A DNA stretch of 64,000 nt from Paraferrimonas sp. SM1919 (GTDB lineage: Bacteria > Pseudomonadota > Gammaproteobacteria > Enterobacterales > Shewanellaceae): positions 1 through 64,000 of the forward strand of contig NZ_WINH01000004.1 of assembly GCF_010993985.1 (NCBI RefSeq). Direction: 5' to 3'. Under the pieces are notes generated by a model that searched no databases, was not told the origin of the DNA, and was given only the letters and a program-made list of their open reading frames with translations. Made by a program: the position numbers and the translations under genes. Of the stretch, positions 30,161 through 38,663 are shown one piece after another (position 1 is the first letter of the stretch; every line of letters starts with the position of its first letter).

Positions 30161-32284
30161 TTATTGGCAAAGCCCTTGACTGTTGACGCTATCCATAGGC
30201 AGGGCACCACTGACAGTGTCTACACAAAAGTTGACTTCTACATTCCCCCCTAAGGCGCTAGTGGTTTTAAGGGTAACAGTGCCATCGCTAGCAGTTAATC
30301 CTGATACTGATTCATTCCAGCTGCCTGAAAAACGTCCGTTGACGGTGACTCCTGCAGCCGCAGTACCTAAGTTATCGGTAATAGTAACCGTTGCCGTACC
30401 GTATTTTTGGCCTCGACCTGCGCTTTGAGTGCCCGTGGTGATGCTACTTACTACTAGTGAGGTTGCTTCTTCACTGCCTTGACTGACGCTTAGCGTTTGC
30501 GTGGATGTTGCCTGTGCAGCGAGATCATCGGTGACGGTTAATGTCACGCTGTAATCGCCGCTAGCGCTAAAGGTGTGGCTGGTACTTACGCCGTTAGAGC
30601 TATTACCATCGCCAAAATCCCATTGATAACTGCTAATGCTGCCATCGCTATCACTCGAGGCAGAGCCATCAAAGTTACAGCTTAAGTCATTACAGGCATA
30701 ATTAAATGCCGCGCTAGGGGGAGTATTTGCGCCACCCGCTTCACCTAGAATGACCACATTGTCTAAGGTGTAGCTATCCCCATTAAAACTGTTGGGGTCA
30801 ATCAAAAATAAAAAGGCATCAATGCTGTTATCCGCTGTGGCGCCATCAATTCGCTCAAGAGTCATGAACCTTAAGGTCTGCCAACCATTGGCGTGTTCAA
30901 TAAAGGCTTGGTATTTACTGTGGCGACCACTGGGGTAGTTGCTCGGGGTGGCAACCGATGAGTCTTCTAGTTGGATGAGGATTTCTTTGCCAATTAAATT
31001 AGGGTCTGTATTGTTAACATCCACCTCGAAAGCCTTATCGCCAACAATAAAGGCATTACCATCAGTAATAGCGTTGGTGCTATAGGCAATAACATCATAT
31101 TGGCTGGCGCTGTCACGGCGGTAATCAAGCACCCCAGCGTTGACATTGTAGTTGCCAGTGGCCGAAGTTAAGCCCATGGCGCTTGAGCCATTAAAATCAT
31201 CTAATACCGTTTCCGTGGAAAGGGCTTTACCAACATAAATAGGCGTACTGACTTCGCAGCCACCTGAAGTTACCGTTAGTGATTGGGTAGTGGCGGCACT
31301 TTGTGGGTCCCAAGTTACCTGGATATTATCGCCACTTCCACTTATTGTGCCACCTGTTACAGACCAAGTAGTATTGCCAGCTGAATTGATTACAGAATAG
31401 TTTTCTGTGCTTCCAGGGGCAGGTAAGTGGTTACCACTGAGATTAGGCTGACTGCCAGCGTATACTCGAACATAGTCCACTAGCAGTTGTTGCGGCAGTA
31501 CCGAATCATCCACCGTACCGCCCCAACTACCGCCCACCGCTAGGTTCAAAATAAAATGAAAATTATTACGACCATCGAAGGGCCAATCTTCAGGTTGAAC
31601 ATCCTCTGCGCGGATAGAGGAATAGAGCATATTATCTAAATACCAACGAATTTCATCGGCTTGCCATTCAATGGCATAGGTATGGAAATTATCTGACCAC
31701 TTGCCGGGCTGTTTGAGGATCCCTGCACCCATATGCGAGTTATCTGGCCAAGGTTGACCATAGTGGATGGTACCGTAGGCATTGTTGGCACTTTGTCCGA
31801 CTGATTCAAAGATATCAATCTCACCGCTGATTGGCCAACCTTCAGCAGCATTACTTGGTAGCATCCAAAACGCGGGCCACATGCCTTGGCCGTCAGGAAA
31901 TTTTAATCTGGCTTCAAAGCGGCCGAATGCCCATTCGCCGCTTTCAGGCATATTTGCTGTACGGATTCTGGCAGAAGTATATTGGGTGCCTTTTATGCGT
32001 TGTTTACGGGCTTCAATGGTCATTACACCATTATTGAGGGTGATATTATCTGCTTGATAATTTTGCAGTTCATCATTACCCCAGCCACACATGCCTGGGC
32101 CCTGATCACAGCCGTCACCAAGTTGGATATCCCAAGCGTTGGTATTAAGGCTGGATGCGTCAAAATTATCTTCCCACATGGGCAGCTGACATTGTTGCGC
32201 CAGCGCAGAATGGCTGTTGGTGAATAAGCCTATTGCAAGAGGTAATAGCATCACTTGAATAGGGGAATTGTTGGTTGTTGCCAC
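30161..32284 (-). CDS. Secreted GH16 beta-glucanase (laminarinase type) with PKD and Ig-like modules
   Basis: An extracellular endo-beta-1,3(1,4)-glucanase by family. GTG 32284 is the start, with AAGGAA at 32291-32296. The 707 residues are: signal peptide to about 30 (ending ALAQ), a GH16 catalytic domain (about 35-280) with the active-site motif EIDIFE at 155-160 (Glu155 nucleophile, Glu160 acid/base), an Ig-like linker, a beta-sandwich segment that may bind carbohydrate (about 365-525), a PKD domain with WDFGDGNSS (about 530-605) and a C-terminal Ig-like domain. It is divergent from a polysaccharide lyase gene with a LacI-type operator between them. Laminarin as substrate is an inference. 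Confidence 0.92.
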   Translation of the reverse strand: MATTNNSPIQVMLLPLAIGLFTNSHSALAQQCQLPMWEDNFDASSLNTNAWDIQLGDGCDQGPGMCGWGNDELQNYQADNITLNNGVMTIEARKQRIKGTQYTSARIRTANMPESGEWAFGRFEARLKFPDGQGMWPAFWMLPSNAAEGWPISGEIDIFESVGQSANNAYGTIHYGQPWPDNSHMGAGILKQPGKWSDNFHTYAIEWQADEIRWYLDNMLYSSIRAEDVQPEDWPFDGRNNFHFILNLAVGGSWGGTVDDSVLPQQLLVDYVRVYAGSQPNLSGNHLPAPGSTENYSVINSAGNTTWSVTGGTISGSGDNIQVTWDPQSAATTQSLTVTSGGCEVSTPIYVGKALSTETVLDDFNGSSAMGLTSATGNYNVNAGVLDYRRDSASQYDVIAYSTNAITDGNAFIVGDKAFEVDVNNTDPNLIGKEILIQLEDSSVATPSNYPSGRHSKYQAFIEHANGWQTLRFMTLERIDGATADNSIDAFLFLIDPNSFNGDSYTLDNVVILGEAGGANTPPSAAFNYACNDLSCNFDGSASSDSDGSISSYQWDFGDGNSSNGVSTSHTFSASGDYSVTLTVTDDLAAQATSTQTLSVSQGSEEATSLVVSSITTGTQSAGRGQKYGTATVTITDNLGTAAAGVTVNGRFSGSWNESVSGLTASDGTVTLKTTSALGGNVEVNFCVDTVSGALPMDSVNSQGLCQ

Positions 32285-32689
32285 AATATTTTCCTTATTT
32301 AATGGCTGATCCTGTTACCAACTTACTCCGACTAAGATTCGCCTTAATTAATCATGCGAAAGCAAAATGTAAGCGCTTTCTTTTTTAGCGTAGCAGTCGA
32401 TTACTATTATTGGTAATAATGGTTGAGATTTATTTTGGTGTTGGTTGAAATTTAAATGATTATCAAGATGTGTATGTTTGTGGGCATAGACTCGGTCTTA
32501 AACCTTATCTACTAGAGTAAATGTAAAATAACTGTAAAGGTTAATATTTTGTTGGTGGGTTGTACTAGTTTTATTGGCTGCTAAGGAAAACAAAAAGTCG
32601 TAAGGGCAGGGAGCTTGATAAACGTAGCAGCGCTTAAATCATATTGACTTAGTCTTGTGGTTAGGCTGCCAATAACAAGGAAACAAACT
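32285..32689. other. Divergent regulatory region between two polysaccharide-degrading genes
   Basis: About 400 bases without a credible gene, AT-rich, presumably carrying both promoters. One strong palindromic operator candidate is at 32368-32381. A weaker related core, AGCGCT, sits at 32629-32634 nearer the lyase gene. Confidence 0.6.
32368..32381. promoter_or_regulatory. LacI-family operator candidate
   Basis: TGTAAGCGCTTTCT contains the palindromic core AAGCGCTT and matches the general LacI/CcpA-type pattern TGnAAnCGnTTnCA at all but the last position. It lies about 84 bases upstream of the GH16 start codon and about 310 bases from the lyase start. No LacI-family gene is in the window, so the regulator would act from elsewhere. 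Confidence 0.6.
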
Positions 32690-34261
32690 ATGCAAACTCT
32701 CAGTAAAAAATTGAAGGGGGGATTGGCGCTGCTTATTGCCAGTCTGATGTTAACCCCTGCTTATGCCACCCTTTGGTTCGACTTAGGTTATGAATCTGGC
32801 CTGTGGAACGATGGTAATCCATGGGTGGATTTACAAGAGCCATACCCAGATAGACAAGAAGCGAGTCAGGCCTATGCCCGTAGTGGCAGTTGGTCAGTCA
32901 GACATACCTTAAAAAAGGGCGATCTGAGTGGTGCTGTCAACAAACACAGAACCGAAAGCAGTACTCAAAACACCCCTAAAGCAGAACAGTTATTTTACGG
33001 TGTTAATACGGACTCTTGGTATGGATTGTCTATTCTATTAGATCCTAATGATTACGCTTACGATAGTGATGGTGAATCCATATTGCAGTGGAAAGAGCCT
33101 GGTGGTGGTACGCCTAATTTAACCCTTAAAACCGATGAAGGCGGCTTTAAGTTTTACCTGCGCTCAACCTCGGCCGATAATACTTACTTGCTTGGCAATT
33201 ACCAACTTGGCGTGTGGTACGATTTTGTGTTCCACATATACCATAGCACCAGTGGCAGTGGCGTATTAGAAGTGTGGATGAAAACCGAAGCAGATAGTAA
33301 CTATACCAAGGTCATTGATTATTCAGGCTCAACTAAAAGAGATACAAACTCCCAAGGTTACTTTAAGTGGGGTTTATATAAGTCTTCATGGGACAGTAAA
33401 AATACCGATTCAATCAGCCGGACGATTTACCATGATAATGTCCGCGTCGGCGAAAGCTTTGCAGAAGTTGACCCATCAGATGGTAACAATGGCGGTGGTG
33501 GCGGTTCTAACAATGCCCCAAATGTCAGTTTAGATAGTCCAACCGATGGTGCGCTGTATACCCAAGGGGATAATATCACCCTAGATGCGAGCGCCAGCGA
33601 CAGTGATGGCACTATCAGCCAGGTTGATTTTTATGACGGCGTTAACCTACTGGGCAGTGATTCTAATAGTCCTTACAGCTACACCCTTAATAACGCTAGC
33701 CCTGGTACTTATGCCTTTAGCGCGGTTGCGACGGATGATGGCGGTGCTCAAACCACTTCTAATGTGGCCAATGTAACGGTTAATAGTTCAGGCTCTGGTA
33801 CATTATTGAGCTATGAAGACTTTGAGTCGGGTTTAGGTGCTTATACAGATGGTGGCTCTGATTGTAAATGGTATGAAAATGGTACTTTGGCATTCGCAGG
33901 TGATGGCGCCCTGAATATCCAAGATGATTCGAACTCTGCAAATGCAGAGCTGACCAACGCGATCGATATCGACAGTGCCGGCTATACCAGCCTTACGGTT
34001 GAGTTTGCCTATCAAGCGGTTAGCATGGATAACAGTAACGAAGGCTTTTTATTAGAGTATTTTGATGGCACTAATTGGGTCATTATTGGCAGTTGGTATG
34101 AAACCACAGACTTTGCAAACGGACAGTTCTATCAAGAAAGCGTCACCATTACGGAATCTAATTACACTTTTCCAAGCAATATGAAAATTCGCTTTGTGGG
34201 TGATGGCAGCGGTAATTCCGATGATGTTTATATTGATGAAGTAAGGATTATTGCTAACTAA
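32690..34261 (+). CDS. Secreted polysaccharide lyase (glucuronan/heparin-lyase-like, PL20 type) with Ig-like module
   Basis: ATG 32690 is chosen because AAGGAA (32677-32682) precedes it and it opens a clean signal peptide (to about residue 27, ending TPAYA). The 523-residue product then has a beta-jelly-roll domain (about 28-260) resembling the heparin lyase I / glucuronan lyase fold family, recognised from WYGLSILLDPNDYAYD, ILQWKEPGGG and GVWYDFVFHIYHS. A Gly-rich linker, a bacterial Ig-like domain (about 275-365) and a C-terminal beta-sandwich (from LLSYEDFESG) follow. It probably cleaves a uronic-acid-containing polysaccharide by beta-elimination; the substrate is inferred, not proven. Confidence 0.78.
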   Translation: MQTLSKKLKGGLALLIASLMLTPAYATLWFDLGYESGLWNDGNPWVDLQEPYPDRQEASQAYARSGSWSVRHTLKKGDLSGAVNKHRTESSTQNTPKAEQLFYGVNTDSWYGLSILLDPNDYAYDSDGESILQWKEPGGGTPNLTLKTDEGGFKFYLRSTSADNTYLLGNYQLGVWYDFVFHIYHSTSGSGVLEVWMKTEADSNYTKVIDYSGSTKRDTNSQGYFKWGLYKSSWDSKNTDSISRTIYHDNVRVGESFAEVDPSDGNNGGGGGSNNAPNVSLDSPTDGALYTQGDNITLDASASDSDGTISQVDFYDGVNLLGSDSNSPYSYTLNNASPGTYAFSAVATDDGGAQTTSNVANVTVNSSGSGTLLSYEDFESGLGAYTDGGSDCKWYENGTLAFAGDGALNIQDDSNSANAELTNAIDIDSAGYTSLTVEFAYQAVSMDNSNEGFLLEYFDGTNWVIIGSWYETTDFANGQFYQESVTITESNYTFPSNMKIRFVGDGSGNSDDVYIDEVRIIAN

Positions 34262-34273
34262 CTTCCAGCAACG

Positions 34274-34301
34274 AAGCCCTATAAGATTACTTGTAGGGCT
34301 T
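34274..34301. terminator. Hairpin between the lyase gene and the MEKHLA gene
   Basis: AAGCCCTA (34274-34281) and TAGGGCTT (34294-34301) form an 8-bp stem between convergent genes. It overlaps the last codons of the minus-strand gene and lacks a T run, so its termination role is tentative. Confidence 0.4.
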
Positions 34302-34721
34302 GATCTGATGCCACTCATACAATACTGCTGCTTGGCCCTGGTAGTTACCTTGAGCATCAATCACATTCCAGACTATCGCTTTGTCAATTTGGAAGCGTTT
34401 ACCGCTCTTGGATACCCGCACACCTTTATAGTCATCAACATAGCCAAATTGACTGACTCTTGCTAACAAACGGTCCCGTTCCGACTGCACCATGGCTTCG
34501 GCCGATAGCCGTGAGGGCAGGGTTATCAAATCTTCCAGCGAGTATTCAAACAGCTCAAGCGCGGCTTTATTGGCATAGTTAAAAATAGGATCTGATCCTG
34601 TGCCATGGGATAGCACCGCAAAGGGTGCGTTATCTAAGCTTTTATTGGTATGTAAATGCTTTTGTGTGATTGCTTTAAAGCTTGTGTGCAGCAGTTCCAT
34701 TTGCCTGAGTATTTTATCCAT
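34287..34721 (-). CDS. MEKHLA (PAS-like) domain protein
   Basis: A 144-residue stand-alone MEKHLA/PAS-like domain, recognised from APFAVLSHGTGSDPIFNYAN, ALELFEYSLEDLITLPSR and the closing VWNVIDAQGNYQGQAAVLY. Such domains usually bind small molecules or serve as sensors. No output domain is attached and no partner is adjacent, so its role is unknown. Its neighbours are a polysaccharide lyase gene on one side and a DUF4153 gene on the other. Confidence 0.82.
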   Translation of the reverse strand: MDKILRQMELLHTSFKAITQKHLHTNKSLDNAPFAVLSHGTGSDPIFNYANKAALELFEYSLEDLITLPSRLSAEAMVQSERDRLLARVSQFGYVDDYKGVRVSKSGKRFQIDKAIVWNVIDAQGNYQGQAAVLYEWHQIKPYK

Positions 34722-34866
34722 TAGATTTCCAACTATTTTTTAATTATTAAAAGCAGTCTTAACAAGAGGCTGTTTAGTGCCCAAAGCGATAGTTTGTTTT
34801 CAAATTAGACAGTTACCTGATGCTAATGTAAGTTTGGAATATAAATAAAGAGCAAGGATGCAATTA

Positions 34867-36555
34867 ATGGAAAAATCACTTCCTAAATTTACAATTGGGG
34901 CTATCGCAACAGCACAAGCTATTGCGCTGACTCTGCTTTACCAAAGTATCGAACATCAAGTTTGGCCAGCAACCAACTTAAGCTGGTTAATCGCGCTGGT
35001 CACTTTGAGTATCAGCTTGCCATCTTTATTACTTTTTTGCATTAAGGGCGATAATGTTAAATCATCTTTGAAGTACTTATTGCCATTTACATTGCTAATA
35101 TCTTTGCTAGGGGCTTATGTTGGCTATCAGCAGGAACCCCAAGAGCGGCTTGATAATTTCATCGTTGTCATAATATTTATCTTCACTACTTTGGTCGCTT
35201 GCTTTAAGGCCTTGATGTATATCCAGCAGTATTTGACTAAGCATGATATTAACTATCAGCAAATGTTTAGTTTATCTTGGCAAAACGGCATTATCTTTTT
35301 AGAAAGTAACCTGTTTACTCTAATCTTTTGGCTTATTCTGCTACTCGGCGCCGCGCTCTTTAATGTTTTAGGGATCACTTTCTTTATGGATCTATTGAAA
35401 GAGAGTTGGTTTGTTATCCCTGTGCTCACGCTGGCTTTTTCTTCTAGCATTATTATTTTTCGCCAGATTGACCACACTGCTGATTATATCGCGGTTGTTT
35501 TACAAAGCTTGATGAAGTTTTTACTGCCCATTTTAGCGATTATCTCGATTTCATTTTTAATTACGCTGCCAGTGGTTGGTGCCCAAAAACTTTGGGATAC
35601 CGGCTCTGGAAGCTTGTTATTACTCTGGCTACAGGCATTAACCTTATTTTTTACTAATGCAGTGTTTCAGCCTGGTAAGCAAGTCCAAATCTATCGCCCT
35701 TATATTAAGAAGCTGGTGGTAACTGCCATTGCTATTTTACCTATTTATAGTGCCATATCAGCCTATGGCTTGTGGCTGCGAGTTGAACAATATGGGCTTT
35801 CGGTTGACCGTTGCTGGGCGTTACTTATCTGGTTTTTACTTGCTTGTTTTGCTATTGGCTATTTAGTGGCGCTGATCCGTGATCGTGAACATTGGCTTAT
35901 TGGTGTGGGGAAGATTAATATTCAGATGGGAAGAGGGGTATTATTGACAATGTTATTAGTGAATACTCCTTTGTTAAACTTCCAATCTATTTCTGCAAAC
36001 TCCCAGGTTTCACGCTATTTGTCCAACCCAGAAATAGAAATTGATTTTAGCTACTTTGAACGTAGCTTAGGCCGACAAGGTTATCTTGCTGTATTGGATG
36101 TTCGGGCACAACTGAGTGAGTCTGAACAGTTAAGGATTGACAAGATGTATGCCAAAAAGCTTAAAAATGATGAGCAATACACTCTAGTCCAGTTTAAAGA
36201 GAACAGCAGCTATTGGCCAAATCAACAATCCTTTGATGCAAGTTTGATTAATGCTGTGTATCAAGATGCAGAGAAGCGAAGATATGGCCGTAGGCCCAAT
36301 AGCGAGAGTTATTACTTTATTGCGATTGATTTAAATAATGATGATGAAGCGGAGTACATTGTCATTAAAGAGGATCACAGAATCACTAATGCCTATTTAT
36401 GGACTATGGCTGAACAATGGCAGCGGAGGTATTTGAGCGTGAGTAATAAAGACGCCAGAGCCTTCAGGGAAGCGATAAAATCTAATCAGGTTAGTGTGAT
36501 TAAACCTAAATACAATGATGTAAAAATAGGGGATAGTCTTATTCAGGTTAATTGA
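34867..36555 (+). CDS. DUF4153 family integral membrane protein
   Basis: A polytopic inner-membrane protein of 562 residues. ATG 34867 is preferred over ATG 34858 because the AAGG at 34854-34857 would touch the earlier codon. About ten to eleven hydrophobic helices fill residues 10-385, followed by a soluble C-terminal part of about 180 residues (from SQVSRYLSNPEIEIDFSY). The helix pattern and the RPYIKKLVVTA, WLRVEQYGLSVDR and FQSISANSQVSRYL segments match DUF4153 proteins. The function is not known. It is monocistronic and faces the ald terminator. Confidence 0.82.
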   Translation: MEKSLPKFTIGAIATAQAIALTLLYQSIEHQVWPATNLSWLIALVTLSISLPSLLLFCIKGDNVKSSLKYLLPFTLLISLLGAYVGYQQEPQERLDNFIVVIIFIFTTLVACFKALMYIQQYLTKHDINYQQMFSLSWQNGIIFLESNLFTLIFWLILLLGAALFNVLGITFFMDLLKESWFVIPVLTLAFSSSIIIFRQIDHTADYIAVVLQSLMKFLLPILAIISISFLITLPVVGAQKLWDTGSGSLLLLWLQALTLFFTNAVFQPGKQVQIYRPYIKKLVVTAIAILPIYSAISAYGLWLRVEQYGLSVDRCWALLIWFLLACFAIGYLVALIRDREHWLIGVGKINIQMGRGVLLTMLLVNTPLLNFQSISANSQVSRYLSNPEIEIDFSYFERSLGRQGYLAVLDVRAQLSESEQLRIDKMYAKKLKNDEQYTLVQFKENSSYWPNQQSFDASLINAVYQDAEKRRYGRRPNSESYYFIAIDLNNDDEAEYIVIKEDHRITNAYLWTMAEQWQRRYLSVSNKDARAFREAIKSNQVSVIKPKYNDVKIGDSLIQVN

Positions 36556-36587
36556 TGGCTGTATGTGGACACCTCTTATGCAGATAC

Positions 36588-36614
36588 AAAAAAGCCCCAC
36601 CAAATGGCGGGGCT
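36588..36614 (-). terminator. Rho-independent terminator of ald
   Basis: The imperfect stem AGCCCCACC / GGCGGGGCT with an AAAT loop is followed on the minus strand by six T. It starts 30 bases after the ald stop. Confidence 0.85.
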
Positions 36615-36643
36615 CGAAATCACTTAACGGTTTAGGTTAATGA

Positions 36644-37756
36644 TTATAGACAAGCTTCAGGAGCAACGAACTCTAGGCCGTGTGCTTCAGCAACTTCTTT
36701 ACATACGATCTTACCGTGGATTACGTTTAGACCGTTCATTAGGTGTTGGTCAGCTTCTAGTGCCGCTTTGTAGCCTTTGTTCGCTAGAGTGATGATGTAC
36801 GGTAGAGTCGCGTTGTTTAGTGCGAAAGTAGACGTACGAGCAACAGCACCTGGCATGTTAGCTACACAGTAGTGAACTACGTCATCAACGATGTAAGTTG
36901 GATCTTGGTGAGTGGTTGCTTTAGAAGTGGCGATACAACCACCTTGGTCAATTGCAACGTCAACGATAGCAGCGCCAGGCTTCATCGCTTTGATGTGCTC
37001 AGCAGTTACTAGCTTAGGCGCAGCAGCACCTGGGATTAGTACGCCACCAATTACAAGGTCAGCTTCTAGTACGTGACGCTCGATTGCATCAGCAGTTGAG
37101 TAAACAACCTTAGCAGTGTTACCAAACTGAACGTTTAGTGCACGTAGGGTGTCGATGCTGCGGTCAAGGATAGTTACGTCAGCGCCCATACCAGTTGCCA
37201 TTTGAGCAGCGTTACGGCCAACCATACCACCACCGATGATTACTACTTTAGCAGGCTCAACACCAGGTACGCCACCTAGTAGCATGCCACGGCCGCCACG
37301 GCTTTTCTCTAGAGCTTGTGCACCAGCTTGGATAGACATACGACCAGCAACTTCAGACATTGGCGCTAGTAGAGGTAGGCCACCACGGTTGTCAGTTACG
37401 GTTTCGTAAGCAATACATACAGCTTTTGATTTAACTAGGTCTTCAGTTTGTGGAAGATCTGGTGCAAGGTGTAGGTAAGTGAATAGAATTTGGTCTTCAC
37501 GAAGCATTGCACGCTCAACCGCTTGTGGTTCTTTAACCTTAACGATCATGTCAGCAGTAGCGAATACTTCTTTAGCTGTTTCAATGATGCTTGCGCCAGC
37601 ATCGATGTAATCTTGGTTGCTAAAGCCAATGCCTTCACCAGCATTGGTTTCAACGATAACTTGGTGACCGTGTGCTACTAGCTCACGTACGCTTGATGGA
37701 ACCATACCTACACGGTATTCGTGGTTTTTGATTTCCTTAGGTACACCAATAATCAT
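36644..37756 (-). CDS. ald: Alanine dehydrogenase
   Basis: NAD-dependent reversible deamination of L-alanine to pyruvate and ammonia. The 370 residues start [18 protein letters not shown], the classic Ald opening, with Arg and Lys of the substrate site, His near 96 in LHLA, and the NAD loop [10 protein letters not shown]. The end, [11 protein letters not shown], is typical. Codon use looks strongly biased, suggesting high expression. The Lrp-family regulator gene is divergent across about 200 bases, which suggests Lrp control of ald. Confidence 0.96.
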   Translation of the reverse strand: MIIGVPKEIKNHEYRVGMVPSSVRELVAHGHQVIVETNAGEGIGFSNQDYIDAGASIIETAKEVFATADMIVKVKEPQAVERAMLREDQILFTYLHLAPDLPQTEDLVKSKAVCIAYETVTDNRGGLPLLAPMSEVAGRMSIQAGAQALEKSRGGRGMLLGGVPGVEPAKVVIIGGGMVGRNAAQMATGMGADVTILDRSIDTLRALNVQFGNTAKVVYSTADAIERHVLEADLVIGGVLIPGAAAPKLVTAEHIKAMKPGAAIVDVAIDQGGCIATSKATTHQDPTYIVDDVVHYCVANMPGAVARTSTFALNNATLPYIITLANKGYKAALEADQHLMNGLNVIHGKIVCKEVAEAHGLEFVAPEACL

Positions 37757-37956
37757 AATACAGCCTCTTATTTTACATATTTATTTAGTTGTAGTGTTTT
37801 GTTCTTCAATAAGATGAATTATCATCAGCATTGTGCACATTTTTAGTGCTACACCGAGTGATTTAAAGTATAGTTTCACTTGAGTAGAGGATGTCTCTAA
37901 AAAACATGATTACATAGATAAAAAAATTGTTTTTCTAAGGAAGTAAGGTAGAAAAT

Positions 37957-38457
37957 ATGGCTTATAACAAAAATAAGCAATTAAAGGACTTGGATCGCAT
38001 AGATCGTAACATTCTTAACGAATTGCAAAAAGATGGCCGAATTTCAAATGTAGAATTATCTAAGCGTGTTGGTTTAAGCCCAACACCCTGTCTTGAGCGC
38101 GTTAAACGTTTAGAAAAATCAGGTTACATCAGTGGCTATACTGCATTGGTTAACCCGCATTATTTAGGTGCGTCACTGTTAGTGTTCGTAGAAATCACTC
38201 TTAATAGAGATACCCCTGATATTTTCGACAAGTTTAACAAGGCGGTTCAATCCTTAGATGATATTCAGGAATGCCACCTAGTTTCAGGTGATTTTGACTA
38301 TTTATTAAAAGCTCGCGTATCGGATATGTCTGCTTACCGTAAGCTATTAGGGGAAACCCTGTTAAAACTTCCATGTGTTTCTGATACCCGTACTTATGTG
38401 GTGATGGAAGAAGTTAAACAATCTAACCGTATTAATCTAAAGCCACAGGAAGCATAA
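37957..38457 (+). CDS. lrp: Leucine-responsive regulatory protein (Lrp/AsnC family)
   Basis: A global amino-acid-responsive regulator of 166 residues, close to E. coli Lrp (164). It has an N-terminal helix-turn-helix (LDRIDRNILNELQKDGRISN and VGLSPTPCLERVKRLE) and a C-terminal RAM ligand-binding domain with SGDFDYLLKARV. It is divergent from ald, a typical target, and is followed by a terminator, so it is transcribed separately from ftsK. Confidence 0.95.
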   Translation: MAYNKNKQLKDLDRIDRNILNELQKDGRISNVELSKRVGLSPTPCLERVKRLEKSGYISGYTALVNPHYLGASLLVFVEITLNRDTPDIFDKFNKAVQSLDDIQECHLVSGDFDYLLKARVSDMSAYRKLLGETLLKLPCVSDTRTYVVMEEVKQSNRINLKPQEA

Positions 38458-38479
38458 TCTACTGCTTTTTTGGTTTTAT

Positions 38480-38504
38480 AAAGGGAGCTTCGGCTCCTTT
38501 TTTT
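38480..38504 (+). terminator. Rho-independent terminator after lrp
   Basis: The stem AAAGGGAGC / GCTCCTTT (with one G-T pair) closes a TTCG tetraloop and is followed by a T run. Confidence 0.88.
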
Positions 38505-38663
38505 GTTTTAAAAGAGTATCAAACAATAATTTACAGCACAGAGGAAGGCTAAGTCTGACTGTTAGCTTACTTTAGACAGTTGAAATGTATGCTAATTTTG
38601 GCAAATCATTATAGACTCTGGTATTGTTAAACAATTACAAAACCAAAATGATAGGACTGTATT

